This document shows, piece after piece, positions 54,433 to 62,060 of a stretch of DNA of 64,000 bases (position 1 is the first letter of the stretch; each line of letters begins with the position of its first letter). The notes below the pieces were generated by a model. That model was not told the DNA's origin and did not search any database. It saw only the letters and a program-made list of their open reading frames with translations. A program made the position numbers and the translations under genes. Source of the DNA: Gammaproteobacteria bacterium (GTDB taxonomy: Bacteria; Pseudomonadota; Gammaproteobacteria; Enterobacterales; Alteromonadaceae); assembly GCA_018826295.1 (NCBI GenBank), contig JAHJZX010000017.1, positions 86,520 to 150,519 on the forward strand, in the 5' to 3' direction.

Positions 54433-54678
54433 TCAGAGCCCTGCGCGTTTAAGCGTGCTAATTTGCCGCTCGTAGGTATCATGGTTGGCCAAATAGGCGT
54501 CTCTATCCTGGCAATACAATAAGCGATACCCTTGAGCCAAGCGCAGCGATCGCCACGCCTTTAAACTGGCAATTTTTCTACTGCGGTTTTGTGACTCGTC
54601 CATGTTTGCTAATAACTGTTTGGCTTTAGCTACCAACCTGTTTGGGCAGGGGTTAAGCAAAATAATGTTTGGCATCTG
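54433..54678 (-). CDS. Small protein of unknown function, weakly ParE-like
   Basis: An 81-residue protein. It opens MPNIILLNPCPNRLVAKAKQLL and contains SLKAWRSLRLAQGYRLLY followed by HDTYERQI. The RLRxxxYRLLY-like strand pattern recalls the RelE/ParE toxin fold, but the protein is short, the catalytic end is not convincing, and no antitoxin gene is adjacent. AGGAGG lies six bases before the ATG at 54678, a very strong ribosome-binding site, which argues that it is expressed. Confidence 0.55.
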   Translation of the reverse strand, partial: QMPNIILLNPCPNRLVAKAKQLLANMDESQNRSRKIASLKAWRSLRLAQGYRLLYCQDRDAYLANHDTYERQISTLKRAGL

Positions 54679-55123
54679 TTCCTCCTGTGTTGTGAACAGC
54701 GTCATCGTCAGCCTTACCAAATTGGTAGCATAGAGTTAAATCAGATAATTTTTGATTTTTTTAGATGTGTATAATAACCCCAGTGATCATAAGCCAGCGG
54801 GGCTTTGTTAAGCGTTCTGCGGTATTTCTGCCATTGGGTCGGTGTTGATACATTAACTCCATAAAATGCTAAATGTGATGGCGCTAAATTGTAGGCTGTT
54901 GTAGCTAACTTCACAGTCAAGCAAGTTGTATTTAATAAATTTATTTATATCAATCACATAGCTTTAATTGTGTCTCTGCTGCCAGTTAAGCGTCAAGCAT
55001 CAGTCAAGCAAATGTCGCGTTATCAGATCAAGCAAAATTCATAGTTAAAAACTCTATAATACAGTAACTTAGTATTTTTATACCTGGAATTGCTGGATAG
55101 CAGTCAACTATCAATCAAGCAAA
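54679..55123. other. 445-bp AT-rich intergenic region in the accessory patch
   Basis: No gene or RNA family is recognised. The first third contains a weak hairpin AAGCC/GGCTT (54791-54805). The last 206 bases hold the TCAAGCAA repeat cluster listed separately. The promoter of the small gene at 54678 should lie near 54700-54780, where TATAAT occurs on the plus strand at about 54770 but no matching gene follows. Confidence 0.45.
54917..55122 (+). repeat. Cluster of short direct repeats TCAAGCAA
   Basis: TCAAGCAA begins at 54917, 55004, 55028 and 55115, with a variant TCAAGCAT at 54993; most copies are preceded by CAG or CA. All five have the same orientation. Spacings are irregular (76, 11, 24 and 87 bases). 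The last copy abuts the stop codon of the AlbA_2/HATPase gene. The pattern resembles iterons or arm-type integrase sites, but neither a Rep gene nor an integrase gene is present. Confidence 0.6.
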
Positions 55124-56590
55124 TTATGCCCAGCCTGGTACATAGCGCATCGCTTTCGTACCTGCTTCTGCATCGTAAGCTCGGATTAAACCCTCATTCA
55201 CTGTATCTTTAATTACCCGGCTTACTTGCGCCTGATTTTTTTGTTCTATACCAAAGCGCTCTCGCAGTGAGCTATTGTTGGTGTATTCTCGGTTAACATA
55301 TCGAAGGCAGCAATGTAAATAACACGCCCGTACTCTATCTTCTCTATCCATCTCAGCAAAGGTTTTATAACCAAAAAGTACGGCTCTCGTATGGTTGTCG
55401 TGTACTTCAAAACTTGGTGCAGGTAACTGATAAAGTTCAGTTAAGTGCACAACTTTATCTATGCCTGAGCCGCGTTCTTCACAGATACTTGCGCGGCGCA
55501 TAAAAGACGCCAATGCTTCATTGCGACTTTGTGGTGGCGAATCCAGAAATCTGCTGGCATCCATAAGTGGTACACCAGGATTAGTGATCTCCATTCTGTG
55601 CTCAAACACTTCAATCATTGGTCCTGTGCCTGAAAGAGAAAAGTCTTGGTGGATAATGGCATTAGCTACAAGTTCTCGAATAGCCAATTCAGGGTACATC
55701 GGTACTTCCTTACGAAATGCTTTGCCAATTTCTTCATTCGACGGCAGCAAGGTTTTCAAGTAATCAATTAACCCCTCAAATCCTGATGCATAACCTTTGC
55801 TGCCTTCAATTTCCCGCACAGTTTCAATACGACTATTACCTTTGTACATCACTAAACGTACAGCTTTACGGCCTAAATGCTGAAATTGTTGTAGCTTTTT
55901 TGCAAATAAAATCGCGCCTAAATTGGTGATATGCCACTTCTGCCCAGTGCTTTCCAGTAACAGTTTATCGGCACAAAGTGCAGCCAGAATACCTATACGA
56001 TTTTCAGGTAAGGGTAAGCCTAGTAAATCAAAATAAGCCGGATAATCTAACAGTTTTAACACTTCGTCAGCCGGCAGATTCGATGCTGCAAGTTGTTGCT
56101 CAAACGGCGTTTTGTCAAAGGTTCGCCATAACGCCCGTTCTTTTTCCGGAAACTCTTTTAGTTTTTTCTTGTAGCTGCCAAGCCGAAAATATTCCACACC
56201 CTCATATTGTACTGGGTTATGGCTGGCAGGCTGAATCTCTAACAGCACCACAGCTGTATACTCGTCAGCATTAAACTCGTAAAAACGGAAATGGATTTTT
56301 GGTGAAATTTTTTGCAACAGCCAGCTTTCGACTTCCTGCTGCTTATGTTTTTGCACTGATGGCTTAAAGCTAGTACCGACAATCTTGTGTGTTTTATCGT
56401 CAACACCAAATACCAGATATGCTTGCTGTTTACCGTGCAACGCGGCAGAGTTTGCCAAAGCGGAAATATACTCGCCAATCACTTCAATATCGGCGTTGCG
56501 TTTAAACTCTACCCACTCGGTTTCCTGCGGTAAGCGGCAAAGTTCTTTAACTAAGCTAATTAAATCAGGGGTGGTCAATTCAATTGGCAT
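55124..56590 (-). CDS. AlbA_2 (Schlafen-type) / HATPase_c_4 protein
   Basis: A 488-residue protein of the family annotated as putative ATP-dependent DNA helicase or transcriptional regulator. The AlbA_2 domain (about 15-150) contains ETEWVEFKRNADIEVIGEYISA and YLVFGVDD. A GHKL-type ATPase region (about 290-400) has ELVANAIIHQDFS (N box) and ERGSGIDKV (G box). A winged helix ends the protein (about 420-485). Genes of this family are often embedded in type I restriction loci; here its start overlaps an hsdS relic by 16 bases, as in such operons. Biochemical function is unknown. Confidence 0.8.
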   Translation of the reverse strand: MPIELTTPDLISLVKELCRLPQETEWVEFKRNADIEVIGEYISALANSAALHGKQQAYLVFGVDDKTHKIVGTSFKPSVQKHKQQEVESWLLQKISPKIHFRFYEFNADEYTAVVLLEIQPASHNPVQYEGVEYFRLGSYKKKLKEFPEKERALWRTFDKTPFEQQLAASNLPADEVLKLLDYPAYFDLLGLPLPENRIGILAALCADKLLLESTGQKWHITNLGAILFAKKLQQFQHLGRKAVRLVMYKGNSRIETVREIEGSKGYASGFEGLIDYLKTLLPSNEEIGKAFRKEVPMYPELAIRELVANAIIHQDFSLSGTGPMIEVFEHRMEITNPGVPLMDASRFLDSPPQSRNEALASFMRRASICEERGSGIDKVVHLTELYQLPAPSFEVHDNHTRAVLFGYKTFAEMDREDRVRACYLHCCLRYVNREYTNNSSLRERFGIEQKNQAQVSRVIKDTVNEGLIRAYDAEAGTKAMRYVPGWA

Positions 56591-56868
56591 GGTTTTGCAC
56601 TCCCACAGGCTTCACCAAAAGCGACTCTGCCAGTCAACAATTCCTGCATCATACCCTGCTTAATTTTGCGGGTTTTAGAAAGCCGTTGCTCAATCGCCTG
56701 AATTTCATCGTCCATGTCAGATAAGATGGACGTGATGGTGCTTTGTTCTGTTCTTGATGAAAACGTAAACTTAAACTTCGCCATATCACTGTCGTAAAGA
56801 TGATGAATTATTGATCCAGTAGTTAATTGCGTTACTTGGTCGCTTAAAACCTTGATCAAAGCAGCCAT
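56575..56868 (-). pseudogene. hsdS: Type I restriction specificity subunit HsdS, C-terminal relic
   Basis: The 97-residue open frame matches only the end of an HsdS protein (normally about 400 residues). It has the end of the second target-recognition domain (VTQLTTGSIIHHLYDSDMAKFKF) and the conserved helix with SILSDMDDEIQAIEQRLSKTRKIKQGMMQELLTGR. The first target-recognition domain is missing, and no hsdM or hsdR is present, so it cannot give a working specificity subunit alone. It is a remnant of a deleted type I system, possibly still translated as leader to the AlbA_2 gene. Confidence 0.8.
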
Positions 56869-57034
56869 TTATTATCCCTGAAAATGCAAAAAAATGGGCT
56901 TATAAGAATGCGGCACAGCTTAGCCTGATTTAGCGGTAAGATCACCTGCAAAGGATAATGCTAATATTTCGCCTGCTATCCAACGTTAGCCGTGCTAATG
57001 TTTAAACAAATTTACGTCTGTGTCAGTCGGTTTA

Positions 57035-58426
57035 ATGAATACAGAAAGTTATAAAGCGCTGAGTAATTACATTGACCTGCTACTGGACGCCATTTGTGTG
57101 GTGGATAAATTCGGCCGCTTTGAATTTGTCAGCGCCGGTGCTGAGCGTATTTTTGGTTATACGCCCGAGGAAATGCTGGGCCGGCCAATGATAGAGCTGG
57201 TGCACCCGGATGATCGCCAGCGCACCTTAAAGGCTGCCGCCGAGATTAATGCCGGTGTAGTAAAGATAGATTTTGAAAACCGCTATATCCGCAAAGATGG
57301 TCAGATAGTGCATCTGCTGTGGTCGGCGCGCTGGTCGGCGACAGACAAGCGCCGGGTGGCGGTGGCGCGTGATATCAGCCGCAGTAAAATTATTGAAGCG
57401 CGCCAGAGAGCGGTCTATGCCATTTCTGAAGCGGCCTTTGCCTGTGACGATTTAGCCGCACTGTACCAGAGTATTCAGCAGATTATCGCCGGGCTGGTGC
57501 CGATGCAGCGTTTTGCCATTTTGCTGGCGGCGAAAGACAGCGCCCAGCTTGAGTTTGTGCATGACGCCCGCCTGAGTGCTATGCCAGAAGCAGATAACAG
57601 CGATAACCTGATGCTACTGTGTCATCAGGTAATGCAGCGCTGTGAAACTATAAACCTGCAGCAACAAGAGCCGCAGGACTTACCCGCTGCGCTGCGCCAG
57701 CAAATATCAACGTTGCCGGTAAACTGGCTGGGCTTGCCGCTCAAATCGCAAACGACAGTGATCGGCGTGTTGATGGTACACAATGCGCCGACGGTCGCCC
57801 CTTACAGCCAGAGTGAAATTGAGCTGCTGGAGTTTGTCTCAGTACAAGTGGCGGTGGCCATAGAGCGCAAACAAATGCTGCAGCACCTGCAACGCAATGC
57901 GCTGTACGATCAGTTAACCGGCTTACCTAACCGTGAGCTGTTTGACGACAGAGTGCGCTCTGCTATGGCCCGCGCGCAGCGCGAGCAGGGCCAGTTTGCG
58001 CTACTGTATCTGGATTTAGATAAGTTTAAGCAAGTCAATGATCTGCACGGCCATCAGGTAGGCGATGAACTGCTACAACATACAGCACAACGTATCTTAA
58101 CCGGCCTGCGCCACAGCGATACCGTCGCGCGTTTTGGTGGCGACGAATTTGTCATCTTGCTGGAGCAGGTAGACAGTGCCGATAGCGCTATGGCATTAGC
58201 TGAGAAGGTACGCAGTGCACTGGAAAGCCCGTTTGCGCTGGCAGGCCACTTGTTGCAAGTGCTGCCCAGTATAGGAGTGGCGTTGTACCCTAGCCACAGT
58301 CAGGATATTAAAGCGCTGCTGTTATTGGCCGACAATGCTATGTATCAGGCTAAAAGCAGCGGCGGTAACCGGGTACAGCTAAACCAGCACGTAGCACCAA
58401 AGCGCAGCGATGTCCAAGCTAGTTAG
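57035..58426 (+). CDS. PAS-GAF-GGDEF diguanylate cyclase
   Basis: A 463-residue cytoplasmic signalling protein. Domains: PAS (about 8-125, with FVSAGAERIFGYTPEEMLGR and RKDGQIVHL), GAF (about 130-285) and GGDEF (about 295-455). The active site FGGDEF lies near 369 and an inhibitory site RHSD precedes it by five residues, so it is predicted active with product inhibition. The start is uncertain: ATG at 57035 is chosen, with GTG at 57020 five codons upstream; neither has a strong ribosome-binding site. It returns to core composition after the AT-rich patch. Confidence 0.85.
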   Translation: MNTESYKALSNYIDLLLDAICVVDKFGRFEFVSAGAERIFGYTPEEMLGRPMIELVHPDDRQRTLKAAAEINAGVVKIDFENRYIRKDGQIVHLLWSARWSATDKRRVAVARDISRSKIIEARQRAVYAISEAAFACDDLAALYQSIQQIIAGLVPMQRFAILLAAKDSAQLEFVHDARLSAMPEADNSDNLMLLCHQVMQRCETINLQQQEPQDLPAALRQQISTLPVNWLGLPLKSQTTVIGVLMVHNAPTVAPYSQSEIELLEFVSVQVAVAIERKQMLQHLQRNALYDQLTGLPNRELFDDRVRSAMARAQREQGQFALLYLDLDKFKQVNDLHGHQVGDELLQHTAQRILTGLRHSDTVARFGGDEFVILLEQVDSADSAMALAEKVRSALESPFALAGHLLQVLPSIGVALYPSHSQDIKALLLLADNAMYQAKSSGGNRVQLNQHVAPKRSDVQAS

Positions 58427-58441
58427 TTACTGTTTTAGCTG

Positions 58442-59224
58442 CTAGCTGCGCTGTAACGCCTGTCCCAGATGATTAAAATAACTCAGCCACAGCTCACTTA
58501 GCTTGTCGCTTAACGCTGGCTTAGGGTAGGCGCCGAGTTTTGCCAGCTCACTTTGCAAGGTGCCAGCGACCAAAAAGCTGTTTTTCAGCCTCTGGCGCTG
58601 CAGCATATGCTCAAAAGCTCTGGCGGCCATTTCTTCCGGCAAGGCCAGATAAAGCTGACCAAAACCTGCATCCAGTACCCGACAGCAGCGAAAAAAATCG
58701 CTCTCGCTTTGGCCATCAGCACTGACAAACAGGCATTGGAAGGCCTGCGCTAACAGCAGGTTTAGCGGATGGAGTTTAACACTGTGGTTTTGCAGCCAGC
58801 AGCGCGAGGCAAATACGCCTGGCGCTGGCGGTGGCTGAAACATTTTCGCTGCCACATAGTGATCAAAGGCATGAAACCATTCATGTGCCAGGCTGCCGCC
58901 ACCTGCATTTTTCGCCAGTGCCAGAATACGCCCCTGCGGCTGATAGTGGGCGCACGCGCCGGGCTGGCCGCCAATACCGTAGGTGAGCGCCAGGCTGCCA
59001 TTTAACGAGATAACCTGTGCCGGCACCTGCAGCAATTGTTGTAAATCACACAGCGCATCAAAAAACAGATTAGCTGCCCGTTGCTGCTCGTCCGCTGTTA
59101 CCCAGCGGCCTATATGAATGCTGTTAAAGCCAAAAATTTTTACCAGATCGGCAAAGCTGACATCGGCACCCGCGCGGTGTGGTGGACCATTGCGATAGTA
59201 CTGCCGTGTCGCCTTGCTGTTCAT
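58442..59224 (-). CDS. LPD1-like zinc metallopeptidase-type protein (CLCA_X family)
   Basis: A 260-residue protein with an HExxH motif in SLAHEWFHAFDHYVA (about 117-131). The preceding sequence, SLNGSLALTYGIGGQPGACAHYQPQGRILALAKNAGGGS in part, resembles the LPD1 domain found inside very large polyvalent proteins of phages and mobile elements (GSLAHEWGHALD pattern). Here the domain stands alone. The opening GADVSFADLVKIFGFNSIHIGRWVTADEQQ is also LPD1-like. I recall CLCA_X as the name for such chromosomal proteins. It is translationally close to the flavoprotein upstream (two-base gap). Proteolytic activity is a prediction. Confidence 0.7.
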   Translation of the reverse strand: MNSKATRQYYRNGPPHRAGADVSFADLVKIFGFNSIHIGRWVTADEQQRAANLFFDALCDLQQLLQVPAQVISLNGSLALTYGIGGQPGACAHYQPQGRILALAKNAGGGSLAHEWFHAFDHYVAAKMFQPPPAPGVFASRCWLQNHSVKLHPLNLLLAQAFQCLFVSADGQSESDFFRCCRVLDAGFGQLYLALPEEMAARAFEHMLQRQRLKNSFLVAGTLQSELAKLGAYPKPALSDKLSELWLSYFNHLGQALQRS

Positions 59225-59226
59225 GC

Positions 59227-60852
59227 TCAGACGCCGGGAGCCGCCTGTGTCTGTGCCAATATTGCCAGGGCCACTGCTTCGGCCACTTTGATACCGTCGA
59301 TACCTGCCGACAAAATACCGCCGGCATAACCGGCACCCTCACCAGCCGGATACAGGCCTTTAATATTAATACTTTGATAATCGGCGCCGCGCTTAATGCA
59401 AATGGGCGACGAGGTACGGGTCTCCACACCGGTGAGTAAACCATCGGCTTTGGCGAAACCCTTAATTTGTTTATCAAAGGCTGGTATGGCTTCACGGATA
59501 GCAGCGATAGCAAAATCTGGCAACACCTGGGCTAAGTCAGTCAAAGTGATATTGGGGGTGTAGGACGGTTTTACCTCACCCAACTCGGTAGATGGCTTAG
59601 CAGAGAGAAAGTCACCAATCAGCTGCGCCGGTGCATGGTAGTTTTCACCGCCTACTTTAAATGCCAGCTGCTCGAGTTGACGTTGCAGCGCAATACCCGC
59701 CAGCGGGTGACCGGGGTAATCGCGTTCCGGATCTATACCTACAACGATAGCGCTGTTGGCATTGCGCTCATGGCGCGAATACTGGCTCATACCATTAGTA
59801 ACTACGCCGCCGTGCTCTGAAGCTGCCGCTACAACAGTGCCGCCCGGGCACATACAAAAGCTGTACACGCTGCGGCCATTGCTGCAATGGTGCACCAGTT
59901 TGTAATCGGCCGCGCCTAAAATCGGGTTGCCGGCATTAGGACCAAAGCGGCACTCGTCTATCATCGACTGCTCGTGTTCAATACGAAAGCCAATTGAAAA
60001 CGGTTTGGCCTCAACATAAACGCCTTTGTCGTACAGCATCTGAAAGGTATCACGCGCACTGTGGCCCACTGCCAGCACCACGTGCTTGCTGTGCAGTTGT
60101 TCACCGGTGGATAGCGTTAAACCGCTGATCTGGCCGTTGTCGATATGCAAATCATCAACCCGGCTGCTAAAGCGAATTTCGCCGCCCAGCTCAATGATTC
60201 TGGCGCGCATTTTTTCTACCATCGCCACCAGCTTAAAGGTGCCGATGTGCGGCTTGCTAACATACATTATTTCGTCCGGCGCGCCGGCGGCAACAAATTC
60301 GCTCATTACCTTGCGGCCATAATGCTTTGGATCTTTTACCTGACTGTATAGCTTGCCATCAGAGAAAGTACCGGCGCCGCCTTCGCCATACTGTACGTTA
60401 GACTCCGGGTTTAGCGCTTTACCGCGCCAAAAACCAAAGGTGTCTTTAGTTCGTTCGCGCACTTCTTTACCGCGCTCTAAAATAATGGGTTTAAAGCCCA
60501 TTTGCGCCAGCAGCAAGCCGGCAAATAAGCCGCAGGGGCCAAGGCCGATAACAATAGGCCGCTCTGGCAACTGTTCCGGCGCCTGGGCAACAAATTTGTA
60601 GCTGGTATCTGGTGAAGGTTTAACATGCTGATCTTTGCTGAACTTTTGTAATAACGCTGCTTCGTTATCGACCTCTATATCCAGGGTATAAATAAGCTGG
60701 ATATCGGTTTTTTTCCGCGCGTCGAAGCCGCGCTTAAATACTGTAACCTTATGCAGTTGTTCGGGTTTTATGTTTAACTTAGCAATAATGGCAGCGTTAA
60801 TGGCGCTTTCTTCGTGGTTTAACGGCAGTTTAATTTCGGTAAGACGCAGCAT
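59227..60852 (-). CDS. COG2509-type FAD-dependent oxidoreductase
   Basis: A 541-residue uncharacterised flavoprotein. An N-terminal region of about 90 residues (LRLTEIKLPLNHEESAI) precedes the FAD motif VIGLGPCGLFAGLLLAQMG (about 101-119) and LERGKEV. Family-typical segments are ESNVQYGEGGAGTFSDGKL, AVGHSARDTF, GFRIEHEQSMID and the closing GLYPAGEGAGYAGGI. The family is widespread and its substrate is unknown. It heads a two-gene operon with the LPD1-like gene. Confidence 0.9.
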   Translation of the reverse strand: MLRLTEIKLPLNHEESAINAAIIAKLNIKPEQLHKVTVFKRGFDARKKTDIQLIYTLDIEVDNEAALLQKFSKDQHVKPSPDTSYKFVAQAPEQLPERPIVIGLGPCGLFAGLLLAQMGFKPIILERGKEVRERTKDTFGFWRGKALNPESNVQYGEGGAGTFSDGKLYSQVKDPKHYGRKVMSEFVAAGAPDEIMYVSKPHIGTFKLVAMVEKMRARIIELGGEIRFSSRVDDLHIDNGQISGLTLSTGEQLHSKHVVLAVGHSARDTFQMLYDKGVYVEAKPFSIGFRIEHEQSMIDECRFGPNAGNPILGAADYKLVHHCSNGRSVYSFCMCPGGTVVAAASEHGGVVTNGMSQYSRHERNANSAIVVGIDPERDYPGHPLAGIALQRQLEQLAFKVGGENYHAPAQLIGDFLSAKPSTELGEVKPSYTPNITLTDLAQVLPDFAIAAIREAIPAFDKQIKGFAKADGLLTGVETRTSSPICIKRGADYQSINIKGLYPAGEGAGYAGGILSAGIDGIKVAEAVALAILAQTQAAPGV

Positions 60853-60999
60853 AGGGGTTCCGTATCGGTGTCATAGCCGCCGGCGGCAGCTCACAAGATG
60901 CCGCTATTTTACGCCAACTGAGCGGCTTTGTCCGTAATCTTGTTTTTTGCCGCTACTGCAGTATGATCGCCAACCTGCAACAACGGGAAGCAACACACT

Positions 61000-61326
61000 A
61001 TGGCCTTTGTGGTATTAGATAACTGTATAAAATGCAAGTACACCGATTGCGTGGCGGTATGCCCGGTGGATGCATTTTTTGAGGGGCCCAATTTTCTGGC
61101 CATCAGCCCGACTATCTGTATTGACTGTGGTTTGTGTGAGCCGGAATGCCCGGCTAATGCCATAGTGCAGGAAGATAAGGTACCGCCAGAACAGCATGGT
61201 TTTATTGCATTAAATGCCGAACTGGCAGAGCTGTGGCCCAATATCCGTGAGCTAAAACCCGCACCGGCTGATGCCGATGCCTGGAATGGCATACCCGATA
61301 AGCTGCAGTACCTTGAACTGGAATAA
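61000..61326 (+). CDS. fdxA: Seven-iron ferredoxin FdxA
   Basis: A 108-residue ferredoxin carrying one [3Fe-4S] and one [4Fe-4S] cluster. The first cysteine set is CIKCKYTDC and CP; the second is [12 protein letters not shown]. The C-terminal extension (about 60-108, [16 protein letters not shown]) is typical of Azotobacter-type FdxA. It serves as a soluble electron carrier; partners are not evident. It is monocistronic and divergent from the flavoprotein gene. Confidence 0.95.
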   Translation: MAFVVLDNCIKCKYTDCVAVCPVDAFFEGPNFLAISPTICIDCGLCEPECPANAIVQEDKVPPEQHGFIALNAELAELWPNIRELKPAPADADAWNGIPDKLQYLELE

Positions 61327-61335
61327 GCGTAGTAC

Positions 61336-61476
61336 TTATTTTGTTCCCGGCTGATCGTGCTCTACTTTGTAGAAAAAATAGATGGCGTAAAACGCGCATA
61401 AGCCAATCACAATTGCTAAGCCGGTAAAAGAGATAAAGATTACCGGATCATTTAAAAACTGCTGCCATATATTCAT
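61336..61476 (-). CDS. 46-residue single-pass membrane protein, DUF3149-like
   Basis: A short gene encoding MNIWQQFLNDPVIFISF, then a hydrophobic helix (about 12-37) and a charged tail ending EHDQPGTK. AGAGGA lies seven bases before the ATG. Size, the W-x-x-F-L-N-D-P opening and one helix fit the DUF3149 small-membrane-protein group. Function unknown. It is convergent with fdxA (ten bases apart). Confidence 0.6.
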   Translation of the reverse strand: MNIWQQFLNDPVIFISFTGLAIVIGLCAFYAIYFFYKVEHDQPGTK

Positions 61477-61565
61477 AGCCGTATCCTCTGACTGAGTTGA
61501 TACGCTCAGTGTAGAAAACGTCCGTGAAACATTAACTGACCCAGATCAAAAAAGCGGTGACGGTT

Positions 61566-62060
61566 TTACGCCAGTTGGGCCATGGCTTGACGCAGATCAA
61601 ACAATTGCGCTTGATAGCTTGCACTGTTATCGGTAAGTAGCGCCAGATAGTGCTCCAGCAGCCTGGCAGCAACACGCGTCAATGCCGGGCAATGCTGCAG
61701 CAGTAGCTGTTGTTCCAGTTTTTCCAGTTCTAATTCTGCTTGCAGCAACGCCTGTTTTAACGTTTGCTGTTGTTGGCAAGGCAATGCTACCGCTGTGCTG
61801 TTTCGCCGCAATGCGCGCAGTGGCTGGGTAAAGGCTGTGTTGAAATTGTTCAGCCTTGTGGCCAGTTGCTGCAATTCAGTGCTGGTAAGGCTTAACTGCT
61901 GTTGCTCTAAATAACACAGTAACAGCAGCAGGTTAACGTTAGCGCCGAGCTCGTCCTGCCACTGCAGACAGAGGCTTTTTACCTGCGGGTATAGTGCAAG
62001 GCTAAACTGCCACAGCTGTGCAGCGCTTATCTGTGCCGCTACTTTGCTGCTGTCAGGCAT
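61566..62060 (-). CDS. TIGR02444/DUF2390 family protein
   Basis: A 164-residue protein of unknown function. It contains the family segment LWQFSLALYPQVKSLCLQWQDELGANVNLLLLLCYLEQQ (in part) near the start and is helical and Gln/Leu-rich afterwards. The ATG at 62060 overlaps the yheS stop by eight bases, so the two are coupled, a common arrangement for this family. The longer frame to 62135 is a shadow of yheS. Confidence 0.83.
   Translation of the reverse strand: MPDSSKVAAQISAAQLWQFSLALYPQVKSLCLQWQDELGANVNLLLLLCYLEQQQLSLTSTELQQLATRLNNFNTAFTQPLRALRRNSTAVALPCQQQQTLKQALLQAELELEKLEQQLLLQHCPALTRVAARLLEHYLALLTDNSASYQAQLFDLRQAMAQLA

Noticed and set aside
54917..55122. CRISPR array
   Set aside because: Repeats are only 8-12 bases, spacing is irregular (11-87 bases) and no cas genes are near.
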